A stretch of DNA of 64,000 nucleotides from Cutibacterium sp. (GTDB lineage: Bacteria; Actinomycetota; Actinomycetes; Propionibacteriales; Propionibacteriaceae). Numbering within the stretch: the stretch's first letter is position 1; each line of letters starts with the position of its first letter. The stretch is from positions 310,001-374,000 of the forward strand of contig NZ_JAUNEJ010000001.1 of NCBI RefSeq assembly GCF_030525615.1. Direction: 5' to 3'. Below, in pieces: positions 34,540 to 44,607 of the stretch. A program made the position numbers and the translations under genes. The notes beneath the pieces are model-generated. The model did not search any database. It was given only the letters and a program-made list of their open reading frames with translations, and was not told the origin of the DNA.

Positions 34540-35214
34540 GTGTCAGTTCGACTCGTCGTTACTGACGATCATCCGATCATGAGGCAGGCTCTGGCGGGCT
34601 ATTTCTCACGGTTAGAGGAGATGGAGGTTGTCGGTCAGGCCTCCAATGGACGTGAAGCCGTCCAGCTCGTCGACCAGCTGTTGCCCGACATCGTCCTCAT
34701 GGATCTCAAGATGCCTGAGATGGATGGTCTGACCGCCACCCGAATGATCGTTTCCCGTCACCCGTCAGTCCGTGTCGTTGCGTTGACGACCTTCGCCCGC
34801 CGAGACATTGTTGTTGAAGCCATCCTGGCTGGCGCAGCCGGATATCTCCTCAAGGAGTCTGAGCCTGAAGCCGTCATCGCCGGGGTGCGCGCCGTCATGG
34901 CCGGTCAGGTGACTGTCTCTCCAGAAGTTGCCCAAGGGGTAGTTGCGGCACTCACAGCTCAGACCGGGGGCAATGGAGCACCTCGTCACGTTGACATGAC
35001 GCCAGTAGAACTCTCTGAGGCTGACGACGACGTCCTCAAACTTCTCGCTGAAGGGTTGCCGAATGCGGCCATCGCCAAGGAACTGTGCCTCAGCGAGTCC
35101 GCAGTCAAACAGCGTCTCGGCCATCTGGCGAAGAAACTGGGGGTACGCAGTCGCCTCGAGGTGCTGGTGCGCGCCTGCGAGATGGGACTCGTTACCCCTC
35201 GGCTTCGTCGCTGA
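34540..35214 (+). CDS. NarL/FixJ-family response regulator
   Basis: The receiver domain has DDHP at the acidic pocket, the phospho-acceptor Asp in VLMDLKMPEMDG (about residue 55), the switch Thr in ALTTF and the lysine in LLKES. The C-terminal LuxR-type helix-turn-helix is ADDDVLKLLAEGLPNAAIAKELCLSESAVKQRLGHLAKKLGVRSR. Starts at GTG 34537 or 34540 follow AGGGAGG; the second has better spacing. It pairs with the kinase 500 bases away on the other strand. Its 3' end overlaps the convergent Fur-family gene by 23 bases. Confidence 0.9.
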   Translation: MSVRLVVTDDHPIMRQALAGYFSRLEEMEVVGQASNGREAVQLVDQLLPDIVLMDLKMPEMDGLTATRMIVSRHPSVRVVALTTFARRDIVVEAILAGAAGYLLKESEPEAVIAGVRAVMAGQVTVSPEVAQGVVAALTAQTGGNGAPRHVDMTPVELSEADDDVLKLLAEGLPNAAIAKELCLSESAVKQRLGHLAKKLGVRSRLEVLVRACEMGLVTPRLRR

Positions 35215-35617
35215 CCAGCTCGCGTTTGGCTGAGCAGTCCGAGCAGACCCCGAACAGTTCTAGTTCGTGGCCGGTGTCGCTGAACCCGTGCTCAGCGGCA
35301 ACGTCACGTGCCCAGTCCTCCAGTATCTTCTCCGGGCCAATCTCGACGGCCTTGCCACACTTGCGGCACACGAGATGGTGATGGTGAGCTGACGAACAGC
35401 GTCGATAGGTCATTTCGCCATCCACGGAGCGAATGGCGTCAAGCTCGCCGTCCTCGGCCATCGTTTGCAGGTTCCGATACACCGTGGCCAGACCGACCTG
35501 ATCCCCGCGTTCCCTCAGCTGGTCGTGGACCTGCTGGGCGGTAAGGAAGAATGACTCGTCGTCAAACAGAGCACGGATGGCAACGCGCTGTTTGGTGGTA
35601 CGGCGTCGATTCTCCAC
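35192..35617 (-). CDS. Fur-family metal regulator (Zur-like)
   Basis: The protein (141 residues) has the Fur winged helix (TKQRVAIRALFDDE, TAQQVHDQLRERG, VGLATVYRNLQTMAEDGELD), the histidine-rich metal hinge SAHHHHLVCRKCGK and a second cysteine pair CSDCS, giving the structural zinc site. Actinobacterial relatives with this pattern are mostly Zur (zinc), but Fur or PerR cannot be excluded. GTG 35617 has GAGGTG six bases before it; GTG 35626 is an alternative. It converges with the response regulator and diverges from glyS. Confidence 0.88.
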   Translation of the reverse strand: MENRRRTTKQRVAIRALFDDESFFLTAQQVHDQLRERGDQVGLATVYRNLQTMAEDGELDAIRSVDGEMTYRRCSSAHHHHLVCRKCGKAVEIGPEKILEDWARDVAAEHGFSDTGHELELFGVCSDCSAKRELVSDEAEG

Positions 35618-35855
35618 TACGATCACCTCACTGCTGGGCGTGGAATTGGCTCAAATCTACTCCAGCGGTCTGTTGGGGGTTTCCGAAGTCCATTCTCGCG
35701 GGCAGCACCAGTTCCGTAGGTCCTGATATCGCGTGGTTGCCGGTAGGCTAGTCACCGGCCTCGCTGCCCGGACACACAGATCCGTTGGTGGCGCTGCCCG
35801 CGTGGGCACCATCCGGGTGTCCACTCCAATGAGGACTTGGAAGAAAGGGACGGCT

Positions 35856-37247
35856 GTGGCCTCCACCAGCACACTCGACAACGTTATCAACCTCTGTAAG
35901 CGGCGCGGATTCGTGTTCCCGTGCGGGGAGATTTACGGCGGCACCCGAGCCGCCTGGGATTACGGCCCCTTCGGTGTCGAACTTAAGGAGAACATTAAGA
36001 GGCAGTGGTGGCGTTACATGGTCACCCGTCGTGACGATGTCGTCGGACTTGATTCCTCGGTGATCCTGCCTCGTGAGGTGTGGGTTGCGTCCGGTCATGT
36101 TGGCGTCTTCAATGATCCGCTGACCGAGTGCCTGTCCTGCCACAAGCGTATGCGCGCCGACCATCTGCAGGAGGCTCATGCTGCCAAGCACGGGATCGAC
36201 AATCCGGACTCGGTTCCGCTGGAGGAGATTAACTGCCCCAACTGTGGCAACAAGGGGCAGTGGACCGAACCTCGCGACTTCAACATGATGCTCAAGACGT
36301 ACCTCGGTCCGGTCGAGGATGAATCCGGTCTGCATTACCTGCGCCCCGAGACCGCTCAGGGGATCTTCATCAACTTCCAGAATGTGCTAACCAGCGCGCG
36401 CAAGAAGCCACCGTTCGGCATTGCCCAGACAGGTAAATCTTTCCGCAACGAGATCACCCCGGGGAACTTCATCTTCCGGACTCGTGAATTCGAGCAGATG
36501 GAGATGGAGTTCTTTGTAGAACCCGGAACAGATGAGGAATGGCACCAATACTGGATCGACAACCGCACCGCGTGGTACACCGACCTTGGTATTGATCCAG
36601 ACAACCTGCGTCACTACGAGCACCCCAAGGAGAAGCTCTCTCACTACTCCAAGCGCACCGTCGACATCGAGTACAAGTTCGGGTTCGCCGGTTCTGACTG
36701 GGGAGAACTCGAGGGTATTGCCAATCGCACCGACTTCGACCTGGGGACCCACACGAAGCATTCAGGTAAAGACCTGTCGTATTACGACCAGGCCAACAAC
36801 AAGCGTTACCTGCCATACGTGATTGAACCAGCGGCCGGTCTCACCCGCTCCCTGATGGCTTTCATGGTCGACGCCTACACCGAGGACGAGGCCCCGAATG
36901 CTAAGGGTGGAGTCGATAAGCGCACCGTCTTGAAGTTGGATCCGCGCCTCTCACCGGTCAAGGCTGCTGTGTTGCCGCTGAGCCGTAATTCCGACCTGTC
37001 GCCGAAGGCCCGCGACCTTGCCGCCCGCCTACGTCAGCATTGGAATGTCGATTTCGATGACTCCCAGGCCATCGGCAAGCGGTATCGGCGCCAGGACGAG
37101 ATTGGTACTCCGTTCTGTGTCACCGTCGACTTTGATTCTCTTGACGATGACGCCGTGACGGTCCGCGAGCGCGACACGATGGCCCAGGAGCGTATCGCCA
37201 TTGACAAGGTTGAGGAGTTCCTCGCCGGCAAGCTGCTCGGCTGCTAG
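35856..37247 (+). CDS. glyS: Glycine-tRNA ligase (dimeric type)
   Basis: This class II synthetase charges tRNA-Gly. The 463-residue protein has [31 protein letters not shown] at the N-terminus, motif 2 around [27 protein letters not shown] and motif 3 near [18 protein letters not shown], plus a C-terminal anticodon-binding domain. This is the alpha2 type, not the alpha2beta2 enzyme. GTG 35856 follows AAAGGGACGG; the longer frame from 35733 has no support. A 13-bp stem terminator follows. I saw no T-box in the upstream 230 bases. Confidence 0.94.
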   Translation: MASTSTLDNVINLCKRRGFVFPCGEIYGGTRAAWDYGPFGVELKENIKRQWWRYMVTRRDDVVGLDSSVILPREVWVASGHVGVFNDPLTECLSCHKRMRADHLQEAHAAKHGIDNPDSVPLEEINCPNCGNKGQWTEPRDFNMMLKTYLGPVEDESGLHYLRPETAQGIFINFQNVLTSARKKPPFGIAQTGKSFRNEITPGNFIFRTREFEQMEMEFFVEPGTDEEWHQYWIDNRTAWYTDLGIDPDNLRHYEHPKEKLSHYSKRTVDIEYKFGFAGSDWGELEGIANRTDFDLGTHTKHSGKDLSYYDQANNKRYLPYVIEPAAGLTRSLMAFMVDAYTEDEAPNAKGGVDKRTVLKLDPRLSPVKAAVLPLSRNSDLSPKARDLAARLRQHWNVDFDDSQAIGKRYRRQDEIGTPFCVTVDFDSLDDDAVTVRERDTMAQERIAIDKVEEFLAGKLLGC

Positions 37248-37282
37248 TCGTTAGGTCGGACCAATCTGGCGACTGGTCACAT

Positions 37283-37319
37283 TGGGGTCGGGGTATCCAA
37301 TGCGGTTATCCCGACCCCA
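37283..37319 (+). terminator. Terminator after glyS
   Basis: TGGGGTCGGGGTA (37283-37295) pairs with TATCCCGACCCCA (37307-37319) through 13 positions with one G-U wobble and an 11-base loop. It lies 35 bases after the glyS stop and before sdhC, separating the two units. Confidence 0.75.
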
Positions 37320-37382
37320 CTTCATCCGGCGTATACGTCATCTTTTAGTCTGTTGGGACAGCAGTGAAAGGATGATGACCCC

Positions 37383-38153
37383 ATGAGCGTGCCTGCCGTT
37401 CGAGAGCGCCGCGAACTTGAACACCGGGGGGATGCCGTGACCATTCGTGCGCGTAGCGCCCCACGTCCCTCTAACGTCACACTGAAATTGGTGATGGCTA
37501 TTACGGGGACGATCTTCGCGTTGTTCGTCTTCGTCCATATGGTCGGAAACCTGAAGGCCTTCATGGGCCCAGATGATTACAACGCCTACGCGGAGTTTCT
37601 CCGCACGGTTTTGTATCCGCTGTTCCCCATAGGTGGGGTGTTGTGGTGTTTCCGGATCGTTCTGCTCGTCTGTCTGGTTCTGCACGTGTGGGCTGGTCTG
37701 ACGATCTGGGTTCGGGGACGACGTGCCCGGGGGAAGTTCTCTCGACACCACATGAAAGCGTTGGGGTGGGGAGCCCGCACTATGGTGCTGTCAGGCATCG
37801 TCATCCTTGCCTTTGTCGTGGTGCATATTCTCGATCTGACCTTGGGTAAGGGCGTCGCTTCGTCATCGTTCCGGGGACCTGTCAACGAAGGAACCCCTGA
37901 CATCCAGATCACCGCCTACCAGAACCTCATCGCCAGTCTGTCGCGTCCGGGGATGGCGATCTTCTACACCGTCGTGATGGTCATCATCGGGTTGCATATC
38001 TGCCAGGGCGTGCGCAACACCATCAATGACTTCGGCGGAACCGGTCGTCGTCTCCGTACTGTCTGGACAGTGATCGGCCTGCTCATCGCGTTGGCCATTG
38101 TGGTGTGTAACGGCGCACTTCCCATGCTCATTCTTGCCGGGGTGATCTCATGA
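37383..38153 (+). CDS. sdhC: Succinate dehydrogenase cytochrome b subunit
   Basis: The 256-residue membrane anchor has five hydrophobic segments, as in the Bacillus/Wolinella-type single-subunit cytochrome b. Heme-ligand histidines lie in FVFVHMVGNLKAFMG, LHVWAGLTIWVRG, FVVVHILDLTLG and IGLHICQGVRN. It passes electrons between SdhAB and menaquinone, which fits the men genes in this window. ATG 37383 follows GAAAGGATGA. The stop overlaps the sdhA start (ATGA). Confidence 0.93.
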   Translation: MSVPAVRERRELEHRGDAVTIRARSAPRPSNVTLKLVMAITGTIFALFVFVHMVGNLKAFMGPDDYNAYAEFLRTVLYPLFPIGGVLWCFRIVLLVCLVLHVWAGLTIWVRGRRARGKFSRHHMKALGWGARTMVLSGIVILAFVVVHILDLTLGKGVASSSFRGPVNEGTPDIQITAYQNLIASLSRPGMAIFYTVVMVIIGLHICQGVRNTINDFGGTGRRLRTVWTVIGLLIALAIVVCNGALPMLILAGVIS

Positions 38154-40276
38154 AAAACGTCATCGATGCCATCATCAAGCCTCTCGGGAAGATTGCCGGT
38201 CGCCACGGTGAGGAGACCGTGGGCGAGCCGGTCAACGAGTTGTCCGAGCAGCCCCAGCCGCGGCGAGCCGAAGCGAGTGAGCCGAAGCGAGCGGTTTGCA
38301 AGGCAGCGGAGGCACGCGACACGTTGGGGGTCGCTCAAAAGAAGGCCGGATACCTCGTCGGTGATGAGCTGGACGGCAACGTCCCTGAGGGAGATCCGCT
38401 GACCTCGTGGACTCGACGTCAAAGTGAGTACAAGCTGGTCAACCCCGCCAATCGTCGCAAGATGAACGTCATTGTGGTAGGAACCGGCCTGTCGGGTTCC
38501 GGTGTCGCTGCGACCTTGGGGCAGCTCGGCTATCACGTGGATGCCTTCTGTTTTCACGACTCGCCACGCCGAGCCCATTCGGTAGCCGCCCAGGGCGGCA
38601 TTAACGCAGCTCGGGCTCGCAAAGTTGACGGTGACTCCCTCAAGAGGTTCGTTAAGGACACGGTCAAGGGAGGCGACTATCGCGGACGCGAGGCCGACGT
38701 GGTCCGGCTTGGCACCGAGTCGGTTCGGGTTATCGACCACATGTATGCGATCGGCGCCCCGTTCGCCCGCGAATATGGCGGTCAGCTGGCCACCCGGTCC
38801 TTCGGCGGCGTCCAGGTTTCTCGTACCTATTACACCCGTGGTGAGACCGGCCAGCAGCTCGAGGTCGCCTGTTCTCAGGCCCTGCAGGCCCAAATTGACG
38901 CCGGCTCGGTGACGATGCACAACCGCACCGAGATGCTCGACCTCATTGTCGCCGACGGCAAGGCTCAAGGCATTGTCACTCGTGACCTGCTCACCGGCGA
39001 CATCAAGGCATGGACGGCTCACGTCGTCATCCTGTGTACCGGCGGATACGGATCGGTCTATCACTGGTCCACCCTCGCCAAGGGATCCAACGCCACCGCG
39101 ACATGGCGGGCTCACCGTCAGGGGGCCTATTTCGCCAGTCCTTGTTTCGTTCAGTTCCATCCGACGGCCTTGCCCGTCAGTTCGTACTGGCAGTCCAAGA
39201 CCACCCTCATGAGCGAGTCGTTGCGCAATGACGGTCGGATTTGGGTGCCGAAGAAGGCCGGTGACGACCGTGCTGCCAATGACATCCCCGAGGAGGAACG
39301 CGACTACTACTTGGAGCGCAAGTATCCAGCCTTTGGCAACTTGACGCCGCGTGATGTCGCCTCCCGTAACGCTCGGACTCAGATCGACAGTGGCCACGGA
39401 GTCGGCCCGCTGAAGAACTCGGTGTACTTGGACTTCCGTGACGCGATTCAGCGGCTGGGCAAGAAGACCATTGCGGAGCGCTACGGCAACCTCTTCGACA
39501 TGTACCTCGACGCGACTGGGGAGGACCCCTACGAGGTGCCAATGCGAATCGCTCCAGGAGCCCACTTCACGATGGGTGGTTTGTGGGTTGACTATGACCA
39601 GATGAGCACGATCCCGGGCTTGTTCGTCGGCGGCGAGGCCTCAAATAACTACCACGGTGCGAACCGGCTGGGAGCTAACTCTCTGTTGTCTGCCAGCGTT
39701 GATGGGTGGTTCACTCTGCCGTTGTCGGTGCCAAATTACTTGGCGGGATTCGTCGGCAAGCCGGTCCTTCCGCTGGATGCCCCCGAAGTCACCGCAGCCA
39801 TCGAGCGGGTTCAGAAACGTACCGACGCCCTCCTTAACTGTGGCGGGACCCATCGTCCGGAGTGGTTCCATCGCAAGCTCGGAGACATTCTTTATGAGCA
39901 TTGCGGAGTCTCCCGTGATGAGGCGGGCCTGCTCGAAGGCCTGTCCAAAGTACGTGCGCTGCGGGAGGAATTCTGGCGCGACGTCAAGGTCGTCGGACGT
40001 GGGGATCGACTCAATCAGGAGCTTGAGAAGGCCGGTCGAGTCGCTGATTTCATTGAGCTTGGCGAAGTCATGATCCTCGACGCCTTGGATCGTCGGGAAT
40101 CAGCTGGTGCGCACTTCCGTACCGAATACGCCACTGAGACTGGCGAGGCCAAACGTAACGACGACGACTGGTGTGCGGTTTCGGCTTGGGAGACCCGACC
40201 GGACGGCACCCATGTTCGTCACAGCGAACCGCTGACGTTCTCGTTGATCGATCTGCAGGTGAGGGATTACCGATGA
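38150..40276 (+). CDS. sdhA: Succinate dehydrogenase/fumarate reductase flavoprotein subunit
   Basis: This 708-residue subunit binds FAD covalently and oxidises succinate (or reduces fumarate). The FAD site is VIVVGTGLSGSGVAATLG (107-124), the flavinylated histidine is in SPRRAHSVAAQGG (His143), and substrate residues lie in FHPTALP and GANRLGANSLLSASVDG. The N-terminus is long: about 105 residues precede the FAD motif where relatives usually have about 45. The extra segment holds a short DNA tandem repeat (EASEPKRA) at 38265-38290. The gene overlaps sdhC and sdhB by four bases each. In propionibacteria this complex is central to the fumarate-succinate step of propionate fermentation. Confidence 0.95.
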   Translation: MKNVIDAIIKPLGKIAGRHGEETVGEPVNELSEQPQPRRAEASEPKRAVCKAAEARDTLGVAQKKAGYLVGDELDGNVPEGDPLTSWTRRQSEYKLVNPANRRKMNVIVVGTGLSGSGVAATLGQLGYHVDAFCFHDSPRRAHSVAAQGGINAARARKVDGDSLKRFVKDTVKGGDYRGREADVVRLGTESVRVIDHMYAIGAPFAREYGGQLATRSFGGVQVSRTYYTRGETGQQLEVACSQALQAQIDAGSVTMHNRTEMLDLIVADGKAQGIVTRDLLTGDIKAWTAHVVILCTGGYGSVYHWSTLAKGSNATATWRAHRQGAYFASPCFVQFHPTALPVSSYWQSKTTLMSESLRNDGRIWVPKKAGDDRAANDIPEEERDYYLERKYPAFGNLTPRDVASRNARTQIDSGHGVGPLKNSVYLDFRDAIQRLGKKTIAERYGNLFDMYLDATGEDPYEVPMRIAPGAHFTMGGLWVDYDQMSTIPGLFVGGEASNNYHGANRLGANSLLSASVDGWFTLPLSVPNYLAGFVGKPVLPLDAPEVTAAIERVQKRTDALLNCGGTHRPEWFHRKLGDILYEHCGVSRDEAGLLEGLSKVRALREEFWRDVKVVGRGDRLNQELEKAGRVADFIELGEVMILDALDRRESAGAHFRTEYATETGEAKRNDDDWCAVSAWETRPDGTHVRHSEPLTFSLIDLQVRDYR
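38265..38290 (+). repeat. Two-copy 14-base direct repeat inside sdhA
   Basis: GAGCCGAAGCGA occurs at 38265-38276 and again at 38279-38290, a 14-base period (GAGCCGAAGCGAGT). The period is not a multiple of three, so the copies encode different peptides. The repeat falls in the extra N-terminal segment of SdhA that relatives lack. Confidence 0.6.
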
Positions 40277-41031
40277 GGGTGACACTGGACATTTGGCGTC
40301 AGGACGGCCCGAACGCCAAGGGATATTTCGAGCACCACGTTGTGGAGGATGCGGAGCCGGAGTGGAGCATTCTCGAGTTGCTCGACCGGCTCAACGACCA
40401 GATCGTCGAGAATGGTGGCGATCCGATCGTCTTCGAGTCCGACTGTCGTGAGGGAGTGTGCGGATGCTGCGGATTTGTCGTCAACGGCAAGCCCCACGGG
40501 CCTCTGCCGAACACCCCGGCGTGTCGTCAACACTTGCGAGCGTTCCCAGAGATCACCCACTTCAAGATCGAGCCGTTCCGCTCGGCGGCCTTCCCAGTTA
40601 TTCGTGACCTGGCCATCGACCGGTCCAGCCTGGATCGCCTGGTGCAGGCTGGTGGAACTGTCGACGTCATGACGGGAACTGCCCCCGACGCCGATTCGGT
40701 GCCCCAACCTCATGCCGAGGCTGAGCAAGCCCTCGACTTTGCCTCCTGCATTGGATGTGGAGCCTGTGTGGCGGCTTGCCCGAACGGCGCAGCCATGCTC
40801 TTTGCCGGCGCAAAGCTTTCGCACTTGGCGATGATGCCGCAGGGCCGCCATGAGCGCTCGAAGCGAGCTCGTCGCATGGTCAACGCCCTAGACGAGAACT
40901 TCGGTCCTTGCTCCCTCTACGGGGAGTGCGTCGAAGCCTGCCCAGTGAGTATTCCGCTGGTCGCCGTCGCCCGGGTGAACCGGGAGCGTTGGCGTGCCGG
41001 GTTCCGAGGAGCGCGCAGCAAGGACAACTGA
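40273..41031 (+). CDS. sdhB: Succinate dehydrogenase iron-sulfur subunit
   Basis: The 252-residue subunit wires SdhA to SdhC. The [2Fe-2S] site is CREGVCGCC (58-66) with Cys84, and the 4Fe/3Fe sites are CIGCGACVAACP and CSLYGECVEACP. ATG 40273 overlaps the sdhA stop as ATGA. The C-terminus is basic (WRAGFRGARSKDN). A hairpin terminator follows 20 bases downstream. Confidence 0.95.
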   Translation: MRVTLDIWRQDGPNAKGYFEHHVVEDAEPEWSILELLDRLNDQIVENGGDPIVFESDCREGVCGCCGFVVNGKPHGPLPNTPACRQHLRAFPEITHFKIEPFRSAAFPVIRDLAIDRSSLDRLVQAGGTVDVMTGTAPDADSVPQPHAEAEQALDFASCIGCGACVAACPNGAAMLFAGAKLSHLAMMPQGRHERSKRARRMVNALDENFGPCSLYGECVEACPVSIPLVAVARVNRERWRAGFRGARSKDN

Positions 41032-41051
41032 TCGGCGCGGGGAGACGATCG

Positions 41052-41080
41052 GAGGGCTGGCACCTGTGGTACCAGCCCTC
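41052..41080. terminator. Hairpin terminator between sdhB and nadC
   Basis: GAGGGCTGGCACC and GGTACCAGCCCTC form a 13-position stem with one mismatch and a TGT loop. Located between two convergent genes, it probably stops transcription from both sides. Confidence 0.8.
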
Positions 41081-41098
41081 TGCGAGTTCGATGAGTGG

Positions 41099-41989
41099 TT
41101 AGTCGAAGTCCAGGCCTAGGTCGAGGGCGGGGGCTGAATGGGTAATGGCACCGACCGCGATGTAATCGACTCCGGTTGCGGCCACGTCCTTGGCACGATC
41201 GACGGTTAGGCCGCCGGAGGCTTCGGTGACGACACCGTGGGGCCGACAGATACTAACCGCTTCCGTCATATCTGTGTCGTCCATGTTGTCGAGCAGAATC
41301 GTTGTGACTCCCGCTTCAACAGCCTCGCGCACTTGGTCGACGGTGTCGCATTCCACCTCGCAAATAATGCCGGGCTGCCGGGTTCGCACCGCCTGGACAG
41401 CAGCCGTGAGGGACCCTGCCGCAGCAATGTGATTGTCCTTGATGAGGGCCGCGTCTGACAGGCCCATGCGATGATTGAGCCCACCGCCGCAGCGCACCGC
41501 GTACTTGTCGAGGTCACGCAGGCCGGGGATGGTTTTGCGGGTGTCGCGGACCTTGGTTCTCGTGCCGTCGAGGGCGTCAACCCATTGGGAGGTTGCCGTC
41601 GCCACACCGGAGAGGTGGCTGGCCAAGTTGAGCATGGTTCGCTCTGCCACTAACAGGGTCCGCAGCGCCCCCGTGACGGTGACGATGGTGTCCCCGGGGC
41701 GGACTCGAGCGCCGTCGTCGAGGTGAACGGCGGACTCGACGTGGGTTCCAGTGCGCTTGGCGAGAGTGTGCAGCACAGCTGTGGCGACAGGAATACCGGC
41801 CAAACAACCGTGCTGACGAGCTCTGATGGCGGCTCGCCCCACGTAGTCGCCGAAGATGGACTCAGTGGTGACGTCGGTGCCTCCCCTCAGGTCTTCGTCC
41901 AGACAGATGGTGATCGTCTTGACGACTAGATCAGGGTTGAGGCCGCGATCTGAGAGGGTGTGAGCCAAAGTGTCGGGGAGTGCCCTCAT
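41099..41989 (-). CDS. nadC: Nicotinate-nucleotide pyrophosphorylase (carboxylating)
   Basis: NadC (quinolinate phosphoribosyltransferase) makes nicotinate mononucleotide from quinolinate and PRPP. The 296-residue protein has ERTMLNLASHLSGVATAT, KVRDTRKTIPGLRDLDKYAVRCGGGLNHRMGLSDAALIKDNH and VECDTVDQVREAVEAGVTTILLDNM, all active-site segments. ATG 41989 overlaps the nadB stop (ATGA); the longer frame up to 42127 is a shadow of nadB. It is the last gene of nadA-nadB-nadC. Confidence 0.95.
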   Translation of the reverse strand: MRALPDTLAHTLSDRGLNPDLVVKTITICLDEDLRGGTDVTTESIFGDYVGRAAIRARQHGCLAGIPVATAVLHTLAKRTGTHVESAVHLDDGARVRPGDTIVTVTGALRTLLVAERTMLNLASHLSGVATATSQWVDALDGTRTKVRDTRKTIPGLRDLDKYAVRCGGGLNHRMGLSDAALIKDNHIAAAGSLTAAVQAVRTRQPGIICEVECDTVDQVREAVEAGVTTILLDNMDDTDMTEAVSICRPHGVVTEASGGLTVDRAKDVAATGVDYIAVGAITHSAPALDLGLDFD

Positions 41990-43566
41990 GCGGTTTTCCT
42001 CTCCTGGTGGTGCGTGATGACAGTAGGACGTCCCTCGACTAGACGCAGATCGGTATGTACCTGGAAGGACGGATCTTGTCGTGGGTGGTCGCTGCGGCGG
42101 TGTGCTCCACGTGATTCCCTGCGCCACAGAGCTGCGGTAGCCAGGGCTGTTGCTACCAGCGCAGCGTTGGTTGCGGTGAGGGTGGCGTTGTCGAGATCCT
42201 CGGTGGGGGTCATGTGGTCAAGGTCGTGGATGGCTCGCTGGAGACCGTTGGCATGGCGACTGATAAAGATGTCGCGGTCCATGATGGTGCGTACACCTTC
42301 CAACTGGTCACCAGACAACCAGCGTCGGTGTCGCGGATACTCGCTGATCTGAGAGGTTGACGCGACGGGGCCTGAGGGGTTGGTGGAGCAGCGCCCGCTG
42401 CGTTCCCCAGTGATGAGGGCTTCAGTCAAGGAATTGGACGCTAACCGATTGGCACCGTGAACTCCAGTGCAGGCGGCCTCACCGACGGCCAGCAGACCGG
42501 GAACCGAGGTGCGCCCATCCATGCCGGCAGCGATGCCGCCGCAATGGTAGTGGGCTCCAGGGGTGACGGGGATTGGCTGGGTACAAGGGTCGATTCCGTG
42601 TTCGCGGCAACTGGCCAGAATTGTGGGGAAACGACGTTGCCACGTGTTCTCGCCGAATCCAGTGGCGTCGAGGAGTACATGGTCAGATTCGGTTGCGATC
42701 ATGGCCTGGTACTCGGCTGCCGAAACGACGTCGCGAGGAGCGAGGTCTTGCAGCGGGTGGACGCCGGTCATGATACGGCGACCGTTGACGTCGAGTAGGA
42801 CGGCACCCTCGCCGCGCACCGCCTCCGAGATGAGAGGAGAACGGCCTTGTTGTCCCGGAAGAAAGAGGACGGTGGGGTGGAATTGCATGAATTCGGGGTC
42901 ACGGATCGTCAGTCCGGCGCGCAGCGCGGCGGCCATCCCGTCACCAGTACATACTGAGGGATTCGAGGTGGCCGACCATAGCGCTCCGACTCCGCCGGTG
43001 GCCAGTACGACGCAGCCCGCTGGGATCGTAACCGTCGTGCCGCCTGACAGGGCGGTCACCCCGCGTGCCGTCCCGCTCGGGCCAATGATGAGGTCGATCA
43101 GGCGGGTGTTTGTCAGAACCGTGATTCCAGTTCCTTCCAGCTGAGCGCTGAGGCATTGATGGACTTCGTGTCCGGATCGGTCGCATTCGGCGTGGAGAAC
43201 CCGGCGGGCGTGGTGACCTCCCTCGAGGTGCAGATCAGGCTCGCCGTCGGCCCCGGTATCGAAGTGGGCACCCAGATCCATGAGGTGACGCAGGGTTTGT
43301 GGGGCGTGATGTACCAGATCGTCGACGTTGCTGCGGTGGCACAGGCCCGCACCTGCGGCGAGGGTGTCGTCAAGATGAAGAGAGAAGGAATCGTCTTTTC
43401 CCCAGACCGCAGCTAGGCCGCCCTGGGCCAAATCGGTGGAGGAATCGTTGATGTCCTCGCGGGTCATGATCGTTACGGAGTGCCCGGCCTTGGCGGCGGC
43501 CAGGGCGCATGACAGACCTGCAGCTCCGCTGCCGACGACGAGGACATCGCACTGAGGCTCAGGCAT
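41986..43566 (-). CDS. nadB: L-aspartate oxidase
   Basis: NadB oxidises aspartate to iminoaspartate with FAD, using oxygen or fumarate. The 526-residue protein has the dinucleotide motif [74 protein letters not shown] and [24 protein letters not shown], plus a helical C-terminal domain. It overlaps nadA by 8 bases and nadC by four. Confidence 0.95.
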   Translation of the reverse strand: MPEPQCDVLVVGSGAAGLSCALAAAKAGHSVTIMTREDINDSSTDLAQGGLAAVWGKDDSFSLHLDDTLAAGAGLCHRSNVDDLVHHAPQTLRHLMDLGAHFDTGADGEPDLHLEGGHHARRVLHAECDRSGHEVHQCLSAQLEGTGITVLTNTRLIDLIIGPSGTARGVTALSGGTTVTIPAGCVVLATGGVGALWSATSNPSVCTGDGMAAALRAGLTIRDPEFMQFHPTVLFLPGQQGRSPLISEAVRGEGAVLLDVNGRRIMTGVHPLQDLAPRDVVSAAEYQAMIATESDHVLLDATGFGENTWQRRFPTILASCREHGIDPCTQPIPVTPGAHYHCGGIAAGMDGRTSVPGLLAVGEAACTGVHGANRLASNSLTEALITGERSGRCSTNPSGPVASTSQISEYPRHRRWLSGDQLEGVRTIMDRDIFISRHANGLQRAIHDLDHMTPTEDLDNATLTATNAALVATALATAALWRRESRGAHRRSDHPRQDPSFQVHTDLRLVEGRPTVITHHQERKTA

Positions 43567-44563
43567 GTGCTGGCTCCTTGGTAGTGGTCGTCCCGCCGAT
43601 GGCGATCATGCGTTCAACGGCGGTGCGAGCTTTCTCGGCCAGGGCAGGGTCGACGGTGACGACCTCGGTGCTGGTCTGTAGGCAGTGCAGCAACTTCTCG
43701 GGAGTAATCATCTTCATGAAGGGGCATACGGCGTCCGGGTTAACCGGGGTAAAAGTAGTGCTGGGGTTGGCCTGGCGCAGCTGGTGCAACATCCCGGTCT
43801 CGGTAGCAACCAGGACTTGGCGGTTGTGCGTGGCGCGGGCAGCGTCGAGCATTCCACCAGTCGACAACACGTGGGTTCGCTCCCTGGGAAGGTCGCCATT
43901 ACTAGTCAGCCACAGGGCACTGGTGGTGCAGCCGCACTCAGGGTGAATGTAGAGGTCGGCTTCTGGGTTGGCCTTGACCTGGTCGCACAGCTCGGTGGGG
44001 GAGATGTCAGCGTGCACATGGCATTCGCCCATCCAGACATGGATATTGTGACGTCCGGTCATACGGCGTACGTGAGCACCAAGAAACTGGTCGGGGCCGA
44101 AGAGGATTTCCTGGTCAGCCGGGAGGGAATTGACCACGTCGACGGCGTTTGAGCTAGTGCAGCAGATATCGGACTCGGCCTTAACCTCGGCAGTGGTGTT
44201 GACGTAGGTGACAACGGCGGCATGTGGGTGTTCGGCCTTCCAGGCCCGCAGCTGATCGACAGTGAGGGAATCGGCCAAGGAACAGCCGGCGTTGGCGTCA
44301 GGGATGAGGATGGTCTTGTCGGGGCACAGTAGAGCAGCGGTTTCCGCCATGAAGTGGACTCCGGCCAGCACGATGGTGTGTGCCGAACTCTTGGCGGCCA
44401 GGCGTGCGAGGGCCAAGGAGTCGCCAACGTGGTCGGCCACGTCTTGGATCTCGGGTGCCTGGTAGTTGTGGGCGAGGATGATCGCGTCTCGCTCTTGTGC
44501 CAGGCGGCGGACATCGTCGGCCCAGGTTGGGGGCACGTGGGGGGTGGCGCAGTCGGTGGTCAC
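43559..44563 (-). CDS. nadA: Quinolinate synthase A
   Basis: NadA, a [4Fe-4S] enzyme, condenses iminoaspartate with dihydroxyacetone phosphate. The 334-residue protein has [70 protein letters not shown] and VCPFMKM, the last three supplying cluster-region cysteines. GTG 44563 has AAAGGAG at proper spacing; the longer frame to 44746 is unsupported. It is the first gene of the nad operon, with the palindrome TCGCCT-GAT-AGGCGA 45 bases upstream as a likely NrtR site. Confidence 0.95.
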   Translation of the reverse strand: MTTDCATPHVPPTWADDVRRLAQERDAIILAHNYQAPEIQDVADHVGDSLALARLAAKSSAHTIVLAGVHFMAETAALLCPDKTILIPDANAGCSLADSLTVDQLRAWKAEHPHAAVVTYVNTTAEVKAESDICCTSSNAVDVVNSLPADQEILFGPDQFLGAHVRRMTGRHNIHVWMGECHVHADISPTELCDQVKANPEADLYIHPECGCTTSALWLTSNGDLPRERTHVLSTGGMLDAARATHNRQVLVATETGMLHQLRQANPSTTFTPVNPDAVCPFMKMITPEKLLHCLQTSTEVVTVDPALAEKARTAVERMIAIGGTTTTKEPAHA

Positions 44564-44607
44564 GAGAACGGCTCCTTTCAAATAATCGACGCACAGTCTA
44601 GAACTAA

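Noticed and set aside
35627..35855. Possible T-box riboswitch before glyS
   Set aside because: I found no T-box core sequence. The only visible structure is a short GCCCGCGTGGGC-type hairpin.
37964..39565. 533-codon minus-strand open frame across sdhC/sdhA
   Set aside because: Shadow of the sdh genes in GC-rich DNA; no ribosome site or recognisable product.
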